Shown here one piece after another: positions 51,959 through 61,410 of a DNA stretch of 64,000 bases. Origin of the DNA: Georgenia soli (GTDB lineage Bacteria > Actinomycetota > Actinomycetes > Actinomycetales > Actinomycetaceae); NCBI RefSeq assembly GCF_002563695.1, contig NZ_PDJI01000004.1:2480001-2544000 (forward strand). Direction: 5' to 3'. A program made the translations under genes and the position numbers. A model generated the notes under the pieces. The model saw only the letters and a program-made list of their open reading frames with translations, was not told where the DNA came from and made no database searches. Positions within the stretch are counted from its first letter, which is position 1; each line of letters starts with the position of its first letter.

Positions 51959-53532
51959 CCTGGCTCGTCGCCATGCCCGTTGTCCTGCCCCTGATCGGTG
52001 CAGGCCTCGCCCTCGCGATGGCCCGGCACCCGCGGGTGCAGGGCGTCGTCTCCGTCTCCGTGCTGACCATCGTGCTCGGCATCTCGGTGGCGCTGCTCGT
52101 GATGGTCGACTCCGGGCCGATGGTGCTCGACGTCGGCGGCTGGGCCGCGCCCGTGGGCATCTCGCTCGTGGTGGACCGGCTCGCGGCCCTCATGCTCGTC
52201 GTCTCGGTCACGGTCACGCTGGCCGTCCTGGTCTACTCCCTCGCGCAGGGCGTGGCCGACGGCGACGAGGGCGCCCCGCTCGCCGTCTACCACCCGACGT
52301 TCCTCGTGCTGTCCGCGGGGGTCTCCAACACCTTCGTCACGGGCGACCTGTTCAACCTCTACGTCGGGTTCGAGATCCTGCTGGCGGCGAGCTTCGTGCT
52401 CATCACGCTCGGCGGCACGCGCGACCGCATCCGGTCGGGCACGATCTACGTGGTCGTCTCGCTGATCAGCTCGGTGATCTTCCTCGTGGCGATCGCCCTG
52501 ATCTACGCCGCCACCGGCACCGTGAACCTGGCCCAGCTCGCCGTGCGGCTGCCCGAGATCGACCCGAACATGCAGCTGATCCTGCAGCTGATGCTGCTGG
52601 TGGCGTTCGGCATCAAGGCCGCCGTCTTCCCGCTCTCGGCCTGGCTCCCGGACTCCTACCCGATCGCGCCCGCACCGGTCACGGCGGTGTTCGCCGGGCT
52701 GCTCACCAAGGTCGGCGTGTACGCGATCATCCGTACCCAGGTGCTGCTCTTCCCGGACGGGCGGCTCGACGACCTCCTCAAGGTGGTCGCGCTGGCCACG
52801 ATGGTGATCGGCATCCTCGGCGCCGTGGCGCAGGAGGACATCAAGCGTCTGCTGTCCTTCACCTTGGTGAGCCACATCGGCTTCATGATCTGGGGCATCT
52901 CCCTGTCGACCGAGGCGGGCCTCTCGGCGGCGATCTTCTACGTCGCCCACCACATCACCGTCCAGACGGCGCTCTTCCTGGTCGCGGGCCTCATCGAGCG
53001 GCGCGGCGGGACGACGTCGCTCGTGCGGCTGGGGTCGCTCGCCCGCGTGGCCCCGCTGCTGGCCGTGCTGTTCTTCGTCCCGGCCATGAACCTCGGCGGC
53101 ATCCCGCCGATGAGCGGCTTCCTCGGCAAGGCTGGCCTGATCGAGGCGTCCGCCCAGGACGGTGCGGGCCTGTCCTACGCGCTGATCGTCGGCGGGCTGG
53201 TGACCTCGCTGCTGACCCTCTACGCGATCGCGAAGACCTGGAACATGGCGTTCTGGCAGGAGGCCCCGGAGCCGCTTCCCGACACCGACACCCCGAGCGG
53301 CATGGTGGGGCCGGCGGCTGGGCTGGTCGTCTTCTCGCTGCTGCTGGCCGTCCTCGCCGGCCCGCTCTACGACTACACCGACCACGCCTCGCGCGACCTG
53401 CGCGCCCGGGTCCCGTACATCGTCTCCGTCCTGCCCGAGCACGGGCGCGGCACCGGCCAGTCGCCCGAGGTGACCGAGGAGGGCCGGCGCGGGGAGCCGG
53501 AGAGCCAGAGCACCTCAGGGGAGGACCGATGA
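51955..53532 (+). CDS. mrpD: Na+/H+ antiporter subunit D
   Basis: A 525-residue NuoM/N-like antiporter subunit with about 14 helices. Conserved: GFEILLAASFVLITLGG, FGIKAAVFPLSAWLPDSYP with the key Lys, IKRLLSFTLVSHIGFM and HHITVQTALFLVAGL. Starts with GTG overlapping the mrpC stop. The terminal about 60 residues are soluble and basic/acidic mixed. With MrpA this forms the ion-conducting pair. Confidence 0.93.
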   Translation: MTWLVAMPVVLPLIGAGLALAMARHPRVQGVVSVSVLTIVLGISVALLVMVDSGPMVLDVGGWAAPVGISLVVDRLAALMLVVSVTVTLAVLVYSLAQGVADGDEGAPLAVYHPTFLVLSAGVSNTFVTGDLFNLYVGFEILLAASFVLITLGGTRDRIRSGTIYVVVSLISSVIFLVAIALIYAATGTVNLAQLAVRLPEIDPNMQLILQLMLLVAFGIKAAVFPLSAWLPDSYPIAPAPVTAVFAGLLTKVGVYAIIRTQVLLFPDGRLDDLLKVVALATMVIGILGAVAQEDIKRLLSFTLVSHIGFMIWGISLSTEAGLSAAIFYVAHHITVQTALFLVAGLIERRGGTTSLVRLGSLARVAPLLAVLFFVPAMNLGGIPPMSGFLGKAGLIEASAQDGAGLSYALIVGGLVTSLLTLYAIAKTWNMAFWQEAPEPLPDTDTPSGMVGPAAGLVVFSLLLAVLAGPLYDYTDHASRDLRARVPYIVSVLPEHGRGTGQSPEVTEEGRRGEPESQSTSGEDR

Positions 53533-54149
53533 GCAACCCGACGGGCGCCCCGACGGCCGACCGCCGGCGCCAGCGCTGGCCGCGCAGCTCCTGGGGCATG
53601 CTCGCCTGGCTGACCGCGGTGTGGGTGCTGCTGTGGGGCGACATCACGCTCGCCAACGTCGTGGCCGGGCTGGGCATCGCCCTCCTCGTCACCACGCTGG
53701 CGCCGCTGCCGCGGACCCCGTTCGACGGCCGCTTCCGCCCGTGGGGCGTCACGCGCCTCATGGTGAAGTTCGCGTACGACGTCGTCGTCGCCTCCCTCCA
53801 GATCTCCTGGATGGCGCTCACCGGGCGGAAGCCCCAGGGGGCGGTGATCCGGGTGCGCCTGCGCTCGCACTCCGACACCTACCTCACCGCCACCGCCGGG
53901 TTCACCTCCCTGGTGCCGGGCTCCATCGTGGTCGAGGCCCACCGCGTCACCGGCACCCTGTACATCCACGTCTTCGACGTCCGCCTGCACGGCGGGCTGG
54001 ACACCGCCCACCGGATCGTCCTCGAGCAGGAGGAACGGATCCTGCGGGCCGTCGCCTCCCGCGAGGAGCTCATCGACGCCGGCTACGTGCCCGGCTCCTC
54101 GCCCCGGGCCGGACGCATCACGAAGTCGGCCGGGGAGGTGCGGCGATGA
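53529..54149 (+). CDS. mrpE: Na+/H+ antiporter subunit E
   Basis: A 206-residue small membrane subunit with two helices near the N-terminus (about 22-42 and 45-58) and a conserved soluble part: FAYDVVVASLQISWMAL, DTYLTATAGFTSLVPGS, VVEAHRVTGTLYIHVFD. The N-terminal extension (TGAPTADRRRQRW) is basic. ATG overlaps the mrpD stop. Required for assembly of Mrp complexes in characterised systems. Confidence 0.92.
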   Translation: MSNPTGAPTADRRRQRWPRSSWGMLAWLTAVWVLLWGDITLANVVAGLGIALLVTTLAPLPRTPFDGRFRPWGVTRLMVKFAYDVVVASLQISWMALTGRKPQGAVIRVRLRSHSDTYLTATAGFTSLVPGSIVVEAHRVTGTLYIHVFDVRLHGGLDTAHRIVLEQEERILRAVASREELIDAGYVPGSSPRAGRITKSAGEVRR

Positions 54150-54730
54150 CCTCGACCGTGCTGTTCGCGTACTGCCTCGTCGTGCTCGCGATCGCGGCGC
54201 TGGTGGCCCTGACCCGGATGGAGAAGGGGCCCACCATGCTGGACCGCGTGGTGTCCCTCGACGTCGTCACCGCCGTCGTCCTCGGCGCCGTCGCGCTCAT
54301 CAGCGCCCGCACCGCGCGCACGGACCTCGTCCCGGTGCTCGTGGTGCTGTCGATCGTCGGCTTCGTCGGTTCCGTGACCATCGCCCGCTTCGCCGCCGTC
54401 GAGGCGCCCGAGGAGGCCCGGATCCTCACCAAGGAGGAGCTCGCCGAGGTCCTCGCGCAGCAGCGCGCGCTCAGCGACGAGGACGCACCGGTCCACGACC
54501 CCGACGCCGACAACGACGACGAGCGCGAGGACCAGGAGGACGACGACGCCGCCGAGGCCCGCGCCGTCGACGCACGCCTCGACGCCGGCCCGGACGACGG
54601 GACGCGGGACGGACCGGACGACGGGGCGGGCGGCGGTGAGGGCACGGAGCCGATCGACCAGAGGACCGCCCCCAACCCCGACCCTGACGTCAAGGGCGGG
54701 GCGGCACCCGCGGGGGAGGAGGACCGATGA
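54146..54730 (+). CDS. mrpF: Na+/H+ antiporter subunit F with long acidic tail
   Basis: A 194-residue protein. Residues 1-85 form the three-helix MrpF core (YCLVVLAIAALVALTRMEKG, PTMLDRVVSLDVVTAVVLG). The rest (about 95-194) is a highly acidic low-complexity tail rich in Asp/Glu (DPDADNDDERED, EDDDAAEA) with no homologous domain recognised; normal MrpF is about 90 residues. ATG overlaps the mrpE stop. Confidence 0.92.
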   Translation: MTSTVLFAYCLVVLAIAALVALTRMEKGPTMLDRVVSLDVVTAVVLGAVALISARTARTDLVPVLVVLSIVGFVGSVTIARFAAVEAPEEARILTKEELAEVLAQQRALSDEDAPVHDPDADNDDEREDQEDDDAAEARAVDARLDAGPDDGTRDGPDDGAGGGEGTEPIDQRTAPNPDPDVKGGAAPAGEEDR

Positions 54731-55167
54731 GCTGGACCGACGTGGCCGACGTGGCGGGGACCGTCCTGCTGGTGCTCGGCTCCACCCTCACGCTGGTCGC
54801 CGCCATCGCGATCCTGCGCTTCGACGACCTGCTCTCCCGGATGCACGCCGCCACCAAGCCGCAGGTGCTCGGCCTGGTGATCATGATGGCTGGTCTCGCG
54901 CTCACCGTGCGCAACCCGGTGGTCGTCTGGACGCTCGTGCTGGTGGTGGCGTTCCAGCTCATCACGGCGCCGATCTCCGCCCACATGGTCGGCCGGGCCG
55001 GCTACCGCACCGGCAAGGTCGACTCCGAGGCGCTGGTCGTCGACGAGCTGACCGAGGACCTGCGCGCCTCCGACGAGCTCTCCGACGAGGAGGTCGAGCG
55101 CCGCATCGCCGAGCTCAACCGGGACCTCGATCGCCCGGACGGCGGCAGGGCCCCCGAGAGGCGCTGA
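54727..55167 (+). CDS. mrpG: Na+/H+ antiporter subunit G
   Basis: A 146-residue subunit with three helices (about 8-30, 45-63, 65-88) and the conserved LRFDDLLSRMHAATKPQVLG region. The C-terminal about 45 residues are an acidic/basic helical extension (VVDELTEDLRASDELSDEEVE). ATG overlaps the mrpF stop. Last gene of the operon. Confidence 0.92.
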   Translation: MSWTDVADVAGTVLLVLGSTLTLVAAIAILRFDDLLSRMHAATKPQVLGLVIMMAGLALTVRNPVVVWTLVLVVAFQLITAPISAHMVGRAGYRTGKVDSEALVVDELTEDLRASDELSDEEVERRIAELNRDLDRPDGGRAPERR

Positions 55168-55267
55168 CCGGCCCGCGAGCCCGCCATGCAGGTCGCCGGT
55201 GCGTCAGGCATGATCGAACCGCACGCAGGCGCCGCCCGCGACGCTGCGAACGACTGAGGAGTACCGC

Positions 55268-55531
55268 ATGGACATCGGCTGGAGAGCCGTCAGCACCGGG
55301 GCGACGATCGCCGCCACGTTCATCACCACCAAGGCGGTCAGTGCCGGCTGGAAGGCCGTCACCGGCCACGAGCCGCCGACCGACGAGGACGACCCTGACG
55401 TCGAGTGGTGGGAGGTCATCGCGTTCACCGTGGTCTCCGGGGCGCTCCTGGGCCTGGCCCGTCACCTCGCCCTGCGCGGTGCCACCAAGTTCTACGGCGG
55501 TCCGGTGGAGAAGCGCATCGACCAGGTGTGA
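55268..55531 (+). CDS. DUF4235 small membrane protein
   Basis: An 87-residue protein with two helices (about 8-28 and 48-70) and the DUF4235 features: GATIAATFITTKAVSAGWKAV, then GHEPPTDEDDPDVEWWEVIAF and KFYGGPVEKRI at the end. Function unknown; the family is common in actinobacteria and often small-membrane stress-associated by annotation. A weak ribosome binding site GAGGAG precedes the ATG. Confidence 0.85.
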   Translation: MDIGWRAVSTGATIAATFITTKAVSAGWKAVTGHEPPTDEDDPDVEWWEVIAFTVVSGALLGLARHLALRGATKFYGGPVEKRIDQV

Positions 55532-55561
55532 GTCCCGCGGTGCTAGGGTGCCGGTGAGACG

Positions 55562-55645
55562 ACAGGGGAGCGCCGGAGGGCGCTGAGAGTGCGGACATCC
55601 GCAGACCCTCGAACCTGCACCGGTTAGCACCGGCGAAGGAAGTCG
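55562..55645 (+). promoter_or_regulatory. TPP riboswitch (THI element)
   Basis: Classical thi-box elements are present in order: AGGGGAGC at the 5' side, the GCTGAGAGTGCGG pyrimidine-sensing helix (J2-3/P2), GACCCTCGAACCTG, and CCGGTTAGCACCGGCGAAGGA with the 3' helix. Downstream, 55658-55687 forms a GC-rich hairpin. CCTCC (55690-55694) is complementary to GGAGG (55704-55708), the ribosome binding site of thiB, so translation control by SD masking is likely. It controls thiBPQ. Confidence 0.95.
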
Positions 55646-55716
55646 GGACACCTCTCCCTGCGGCTGGCGCGCCCGCGCCCGTCGCAGCCCCTCCTGCATC
55701 CTGGGAGGACGCACTG

Positions 55717-56811
55717 ATGACCAGCACCACGCGCCGCCGCCTCGCGCGGACCACCGCGGCCACCGCCGCCGCCGCGCTCGCCCTGGCGGGCTGCAGCCTC
55801 GGCGGCGGGGACGACGGCGGAGCGGCCGCCGACGGGACGGGCAGCTCGACCGGCGGCGGGAGGCTCACGGTCGTCACGCACGACTCCTTCCACCTCAGCC
55901 AGGACCTCCTCGACCAGTTCGAGGCCGACACCGGCTACCAGCTCGAGATGGTCGCCCCCGGCGACGGCGGAGCACTGGTCAACCAGCTGATCCTCACCGC
56001 CGACTCCCCGCTCGGGGACGTCGTCTACGGGATCGACAACTCCTTCGCCGCCCGCGCGATCGACGCGGGCGTGCTGGAGCCCTACACCTCCGAGAAGCTG
56101 CCCGCCTCCGCCGAGCAGTACGCCGCCGACGACTCCGGCTCGCTCACCCCTGTCGACATGGGCGACGTCTGCCTCAACGTGGACCACCGGTGGTTCGCCG
56201 AGAAGGGGGTCCCGGAGCCCACCACCCTGGAGGACCTCACCGAGCCGGCGTACAAGGACCTCCTCGTCGTCACCAACCCCGCGACCTCGTCGCCGGGCCT
56301 GTCCTTCCTGCTCGCCACGGTCGGCGCGTTCGGCGAGGACGGGTGGCAGCAGTACTGGAAGGACCTCAAGGCCAACGGGGTCAAGGTCGTCGAGGGCTGG
56401 TCCGACGCCTACTACGTCGACTTCTCGGGCTCCGAGGGCGCCGGCCCGCGCCCGATCGTGCTCTCCTACGCCTCCTCGCCCGCCGCGGAGGTGCCCGAGG
56501 GCGGCGGTGAGCCGCGCACGGGCGCCATGCTCGACACCTGCTTCCGGCAGGTCGAGTACGCCGGGGTCATCGCGGGCGGCCAGAACGAGGCGGGCGCGCA
56601 CGCCTTCATCGACTTCCTCCTCTCCCCGGAGGTCCAGGCCGACATCCCCGGGCAGATGTACATGTACCCCGTCGACGACACCGTCGAGCTCCCCGCCGCG
56701 TGGGCCGAGCACGCCCCCCTCGCCGAGCACCCGTTCACCGTCGACCCGGCGACCATCAACGCGCACCGCGAGGACTGGATCGCCACCTGGTCCGACATCG
56801 TGACCGGCTGA
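55717..56811 (+). CDS. thiB: Thiamine ABC transporter substrate-binding lipoprotein
   Basis: A 364-residue lipoprotein: signal peptide with lipobox LAGC (Cys about 28), then a periplasmic-binding fold of the iron/thiamine-binding family. Segments DSFHLSQDLLDQFEADTGYQL, GIDNSFAARAIDAGV and PVDMGDVCLNVDHRWF fit ThiB. Captures thiamine outside the membrane. ATG 55717 has GGAGG (55704-55708), the sequence probably masked by the riboswitch. Stop overlaps thiP start by one base (TGATG). Confidence 0.92.
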   Translation: MTSTTRRRLARTTAATAAAALALAGCSLGGGDDGGAAADGTGSSTGGGRLTVVTHDSFHLSQDLLDQFEADTGYQLEMVAPGDGGALVNQLILTADSPLGDVVYGIDNSFAARAIDAGVLEPYTSEKLPASAEQYAADDSGSLTPVDMGDVCLNVDHRWFAEKGVPEPTTLEDLTEPAYKDLLVVTNPATSSPGLSFLLATVGAFGEDGWQQYWKDLKANGVKVVEGWSDAYYVDFSGSEGAGPRPIVLSYASSPAAEVPEGGGEPRTGAMLDTCFRQVEYAGVIAGGQNEAGAHAFIDFLLSPEVQADIPGQMYMYPVDDTVELPAAWAEHAPLAEHPFTVDPATINAHREDWIATWSDIVTG

Positions 56812-58490
56812 TGGTCCGCCGGCTGGGATGGGCGCTGGCCACGGCGGTGCCGCTGGTCTTCCTCGGTGTCTTCTTCGCCTGGCCCGTCCTCGCCATCGTC
56901 GGGCGGGGCTTCGTCTCCGACGGCGCCCTCGACCTCAGCGCGTTCGCCGACGTCTTCACCCGGTCACGGACGTGGCGGATCGTCGGCCTCACGCTCGCGC
57001 AGGCGAGCCTGGGCACGGCCCTGTCCGTGCTCCTGGGCCTGCCCGGGGCGTACGTGCTCTACCGGTGCCGCTTCCGTGGCCGCGCGCTGGTGCGCGCGTT
57101 CGTCACGGTCCCGTTCGTGCTGCCCTCCGTGGTGGTCGGCGTCGCGTTCCGGGCGCTCCTCGCCGAGGGCGGCCCCCTGGGGTTCCTCGGCCTGGACGGC
57201 ACCTTCGCCGCGATCGTCGCGGCGCTCGTCTTCTTCAACTACGCCCTCGTCGTGCGCATCGTCGGCGGCATGTGGCAGCGGCTGGACCCGCGCGCCGAGG
57301 AGGCGGCCCGCGCCCTGGGCGCCTCGCCGGCCCGCGCGTTCCGCACGGTGACGCTGCCCGCGCTCGCCCCGGCGATCGCCTCCGCGGCGTCGATGGTGTT
57401 CCTGTTCTGCGCCACCGCGTTCGGGGTCGTGCTCGTGCTCGGCGGGATCCGGTTCGGCACCATCGAGACCGAGATCTGGATCCAGACCACCCAGTTCCTC
57501 GACCTGCGCGCCGCCGCGGTCCTCTCGGTGGTCCAGCTCGTCGTCGTCGCGGCCGCCCTCGCCCTCGCGGGGCGCAGCCGCCGCCGGCAGGAGCGGGCCC
57601 TGCGGCTGCGCACCGACGCCGACACCGGGCACCGGCTGACGCTGGTCGCCCGGCGCGGCGGCGGGCTCCGGCCGGGACCGGACGCGCTGCCCGCCGCCCT
57701 CACGGCCGCCGTCGTCGTCGGGCTCCTCGGCCTGCCGCTCGCCGGCCTGGTGGTGCGGTCCTTCCGCACGCCCGACGGCGGCTGGGGGCTGGCCAACTAC
57801 GTCAACCTGGGCACCACCGGCGGGGACAACGCCCTGACCGTCACCGTGTGGGAGGCCACCGAGAACTCCCTGCGCACCGCCGTCGACGCCACCGTCATGG
57901 CCGTGGTGGTGGGGACCCTCGTGGCGCTCGTCGTCTCCCGCCGGCCGCGGCGCCGCGCCGCCCGCCGGGCCGTGAACCTGTTCGACGCGCTGTTCATGCT
58001 GCCCCTGGGCGTCTCCGCCGTGACGGTCGGGTTCGGGTTCCTCATCACCCTGAACCGCCCGCCGCTGGACCTGCGCACCTCCGCGGTGCTCGTGCCGATC
58101 GCCCAGGCGGTGGTCGCGGTGCCGATGGTCGTGCGCACCGTGCTGCCGGTGCTGCGCGCGATCGACCCACGGCTGCGCGAGGCCGCCGCGACCCTGCGGG
58201 CGTCGCCGGGCCGGGTCCTCGCCACCGTCGACGGCCCGTTCCTCGTCCGGGCGCTCGGGCTGGCCATCGGGTTCGCGTTCGCCGTCTCCCTCGGAGAGTT
58301 CGGGGCGACGTCGTTCCTGGCCCGCCCCGACCGCCCCACCCTGCCCGTGGTGATCTTCCGGCTCATCGGCCGGCCGGGCGCCGAGAACTACGGCATGGCG
58401 ATGGCGGCGGCCGTGCTGCTGGCCGTGCTGACCGCGACCGTGATGGGCGTGGCCGAACGGCTGCGCACGAAGGAGGCGACCGAGTGGTGA
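56811..58490 (+). CDS. thiP: Thiamine ABC transporter permease
   Basis: A 559-residue double permease with two BPD_transp_1 domains, each with the EAA-type loop (EEAARALGASPARAFRTVTLP; REAAATLRASPGRVLATVDGP). About 12 helices. Fused two-domain permeases are typical of ThiP and Fe3+ transporters; the riboswitch identifies thiamine. It overlaps thiQ by 4 nt at its 3' end (GTGA). Confidence 0.92.
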   Translation: MVRRLGWALATAVPLVFLGVFFAWPVLAIVGRGFVSDGALDLSAFADVFTRSRTWRIVGLTLAQASLGTALSVLLGLPGAYVLYRCRFRGRALVRAFVTVPFVLPSVVVGVAFRALLAEGGPLGFLGLDGTFAAIVAALVFFNYALVVRIVGGMWQRLDPRAEEAARALGASPARAFRTVTLPALAPAIASAASMVFLFCATAFGVVLVLGGIRFGTIETEIWIQTTQFLDLRAAAVLSVVQLVVVAAALALAGRSRRRQERALRLRTDADTGHRLTLVARRGGGLRPGPDALPAALTAAVVVGLLGLPLAGLVVRSFRTPDGGWGLANYVNLGTTGGDNALTVTVWEATENSLRTAVDATVMAVVVGTLVALVVSRRPRRRAARRAVNLFDALFMLPLGVSAVTVGFGFLITLNRPPLDLRTSAVLVPIAQAVVAVPMVVRTVLPVLRAIDPRLREAAATLRASPGRVLATVDGPFLVRALGLAIGFAFAVSLGEFGATSFLARPDRPTLPVVIFRLIGRPGAENYGMAMAAAVLLAVLTATVMGVAERLRTKEATEW

Positions 58491-59635
58491 GCGAGCGGGG
58501 CCTCGCGGTGCGTGACCTGGTGGTGCGGTACGAGGGGGCGGGGAAGACCGCGACGACGGCGGTCGCCGGGGTGGACCTGGACGTCGCCGTCGGCGAGATC
58601 CTCGCCCTCCTCGGGCCGTCGGGGTCGGGCAAGTCGTCCCTGCTGCGGGCCGTCGCCGGGCTGGAGCCCGTGGCCGCGGGGTCGGTGTCCTGGGACGGGC
58701 GGGACGTGACGAACGTGCCCGTGCACCGGCGCGGTTTCGGCCTGATGTTCCAGGAGGGGCAGCTCTTCCCGCACCGCTCGGTCGCCGGCAACATCGCGTA
58801 CGGGCTGGCCATGTCCGGGGTCCCGCGCGCCGTGCGGGCGCGGCGGGTGGCGGAGCTGCTCGAGCTCGTCGGCCTGGAGGGCTACGGCCCCCGGGCGGTC
58901 AGCACCCTCTCCGGCGGGCAGGCGCAGCGGGTGGCGCTGGCCCGCTCGCTCGCGCCGGAGCCGAAGCTGCTGCTGCTCGACGAGCCGCTCTCCGCGCTCG
59001 ACCGCGGGCTGCGGGACCGGCTCACCGCGGAGCTGCACGACATCCTCCGCCGCACCGGCACCACCGCCCTGTACGTCACTCATGACCACGACGAGGCGTT
59101 CACCGTGGCCGACCGGGTGGCCGTGATGATCGACGGTCACCTGGCCCAGGTGGACGAGCCGGCCCGGCTGTGGCGCGTGCCGGCTGACCGCAGGGTCGCG
59201 GCGTTCCTGGGGTACGGGCCGTTCCTGCCCGCAGAGACGCGCAACCACGTCGCCGTGACGTCGCTGGGGGAGGTGCCCCTGCGCGGGACGATCGCGTCCG
59301 GCACCTCCGCCCCGGCCCAGGCGTCAACCGGGTCCGCGGCTGCGCCCGCGTCCACCGGCCCGAGCGGCCGCGTCGTGGTGGGCCTGGGGCCCGGCGCCCT
59401 GCAGGTGGTGACGGGTGAGGGCTGGGCCGGCGGGCACGACGTCGAGGTGCCGGCGGTGGCGACCCGGTTCGTGCGGGGCCGCACGGAGGTGGACGTCCTC
59501 CTGCCCGACGGGACCGCGGCGACCGCCGTCGCCCCCGGTGCCGTGCAGCTGCCGTCGCACGTGCAGGTGCGTCTCGACCCCGACGCGGCCGTCGTCGTCC
59601 CGGCGGAGACGCCCGGTCAGCCGGCCTGCGCGTAG
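58487..59635 (+). CDS. thiQ: Thiamine ABC transporter ATP-binding protein
   Basis: A 382-residue ATPase with Walker A GPSGSGKSS (43-51), Q-loop Gln89, signature LSGGQ (141-145), Walker B LLLLDEP (161-167) and the H-loop THDHDEA. The C-terminal about 120 residues are a TOBE-like extension, absent in short ThiQ proteins, with an Ala/Ser/Thr linker. GTG 58487. Its 3' end overlaps the convergent polymerase gene by 19 bp. Confidence 0.92.
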   Translation: MSERGLAVRDLVVRYEGAGKTATTAVAGVDLDVAVGEILALLGPSGSGKSSLLRAVAGLEPVAAGSVSWDGRDVTNVPVHRRGFGLMFQEGQLFPHRSVAGNIAYGLAMSGVPRAVRARRVAELLELVGLEGYGPRAVSTLSGGQAQRVALARSLAPEPKLLLLDEPLSALDRGLRDRLTAELHDILRRTGTTALYVTHDHDEAFTVADRVAVMIDGHLAQVDEPARLWRVPADRRVAAFLGYGPFLPAETRNHVAVTSLGEVPLRGTIASGTSAPAQASTGSAAAPASTGPSGRVVVGLGPGALQVVTGEGWAGGHDVEVPAVATRFVRGRTEVDVLLPDGTAATAVAPGAVQLPSHVQVRLDPDAAVVVPAETPGQPACA

Positions 59636-61365
59636 TTCTCCACGACGGCGACGTCGAGCGCGAAGTCGACCGGGAAGTCGCCGAAGAGCAGGCGCCCCGC
59701 CACGGCGGCGGACCCGCGGACGGCGGCCGCGACGTCGTCAGCCAGCTCGGCAGGGGTGTGGACGATGACCTCGTCATGGAGGAAGAAGACGAGGTGCGGC
59801 CCCGTCGCCGTCCCGTCCGGGGAGGAAAGGTCGCCGCGCGCCGCGCCCATGGACCGCAGCCGCAGCCGGAGCTCCGCCATCCAGCACAGCGCCCACTCCG
59901 CGGCGGTGCCCTGCACGACAAAGTTGCGGGTGAACCGGCCCCAGTCGCGCGCCAGCTGCCGGGCGCGCCGGGTGTCCTCGCCGGTGGCGTCGGCGTCGGC
60001 CGCGCGGCGCCTCGCCTCCCACCACCTCTCCGGCGGGGGCGGGGAGGTCCGGCCCAGCCACGTGCTGACCACCCCGCCGCGCTCGCCGGTGCGCGCGGCG
60101 TCCTCGACGACGGCGGTCGCGCGTGGGTAGGCGCGCAGCAGCCGCGGCATGAGCTGGCCCGCCTCGCCGGTGGTCGCCCCGTAGAGCGCGCCGAGCATCG
60201 CCACCTTCGCGCGGGCACGGGTGTCGACGATGCCCTGGTCGACGAGGCCCTGGTACAGGTCGCCGCCCTGCGCCGCCCGCGCCATGGCCGTGTCGTGCGA
60301 CATGGCGGCGAGCACCCGCGGTTCGAGCTGGGCGGCGTCGGCGACGACGAGCCGCCAGCCGGGGTCGGCCGCGACAGCCGCCCGGACCTGCTTGGGCAGC
60401 TGCAGCGCCCCGCCGCCGCTGGTGGCCCACCGGCCGGTGACCACCCCGCCCGGGACGTAGTCGGGGTGGAAGCGTGAGCGGGCGGCGCCCGGCCGGGGGC
60501 GCACCCACGTGTCCATCCACGCCCACCCGTTCGCGCTGAGCAGGCGGGAGAGCTTCTTGTACTCCAGCAGCGGCGGGATCACGGGGTGGTCGTGGCGGAC
60601 CAGCTCCCACTTGCGCGTGGTGGCCACCTCGACGCCGGCCGAGTGCAGCGCCCGAAGGAGCTCGGGCGCGGAGTCGGGGTTCAGGCCGGGGGCGTCGAGG
60701 TGCTGCCTGATCTCGGCGGCGAGCGCCTCCACCCGCGGCGGACGTCCGCCGGGGGCGGGACGGGGACCGAGCAGCTCGGTGAGGAGCCGGTCGTGGACGT
60801 CGCGGTCCCACGGCAGTCCGTCGTGGGCCATCTCGGCAGCGAGCAGCGCGCCCGCGGACTCGGCGGCGAGCAGCAGGCGGAGCCGGCCGGGCTCGGTCGC
60901 GGCCTCCACCGCGGCGTCCTGGCGGACCTGCTCGGCCAGGACGTCCTCGGGGCCGAGCTCAGGGGCGACGGCGTCGAGGAGCGTCGGCTCGTGGTCGGGG
61001 TCCGCGGGGTGGTGGTCCCACGGCCCCTCCGGGGACGTGGCGATCTCGGACCCGGCGCTCGCGGCGGCGTGCCGCAGGATCGCGTGGCACAGGCGGAGGT
61101 CCTGGCAGCGTTCCACCCGTACGCCGGCGCGCAGGAGCGGCGGGTAGACGGAGGCCGTGTCCGCCCACACCCATCTGGGGCGGTGCGCGGTCTCGAGCTC
61201 GCGGACGCGTCCGGGGAGCGCCGCGGCGGGTACGGTCCCACCCGCCGGCGTGTCTGCGGCGACCCGTCCCGCGGCGCCCGCACCACCTTCCCGGCCGGCC
61301 TCGGCGCTGTCAGGGAGCGGGCGCAGCTGCGCGCCGCCGTCGACGGTCGAGACCAGGATCCTCAC
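59617..61365 (-). CDS. PolA-like bifunctional 3'-5' exonuclease/DNA polymerase
   Basis: A 582-residue family A polymerase-like protein, shorter than DNA polymerase I (no 5' nuclease domain). Polymerase motif A is VVADAAQLEPRVLA (the usual DYSQIELR replaced by ADAAQLEPR), motif B region includes RARAKVAMLGALYG, and motif C is LHDEVIVHTP with Asp-Glu intact. The N-terminal 300 residues are a degenerate exonuclease-like domain. Actinobacteria often carry this second PolA-like protein, whose role in repair is poorly known. GTG 61365 start. Confidence 0.88.
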   Translation of the reverse strand: MRILVSTVDGGAQLRPLPDSAEAGREGGAGAAGRVAADTPAGGTVPAAALPGRVRELETAHRPRWVWADTASVYPPLLRAGVRVERCQDLRLCHAILRHAAASAGSEIATSPEGPWDHHPADPDHEPTLLDAVAPELGPEDVLAEQVRQDAAVEAATEPGRLRLLLAAESAGALLAAEMAHDGLPWDRDVHDRLLTELLGPRPAPGGRPPRVEALAAEIRQHLDAPGLNPDSAPELLRALHSAGVEVATTRKWELVRHDHPVIPPLLEYKKLSRLLSANGWAWMDTWVRPRPGAARSRFHPDYVPGGVVTGRWATSGGGALQLPKQVRAAVAADPGWRLVVADAAQLEPRVLAAMSHDTAMARAAQGGDLYQGLVDQGIVDTRARAKVAMLGALYGATTGEAGQLMPRLLRAYPRATAVVEDAARTGERGGVVSTWLGRTSPPPPERWWEARRRAADADATGEDTRRARQLARDWGRFTRNFVVQGTAAEWALCWMAELRLRLRSMGAARGDLSSPDGTATGPHLVFFLHDEVIVHTPAELADDVAAAVRGSAAVAGRLLFGDFPVDFALDVAVVENYAQAG

Positions 61366-61410
61366 CGGCGCAGCGTATGCCCGGGCACCGACCTCCGACT
61401 GCGCCGGGCC

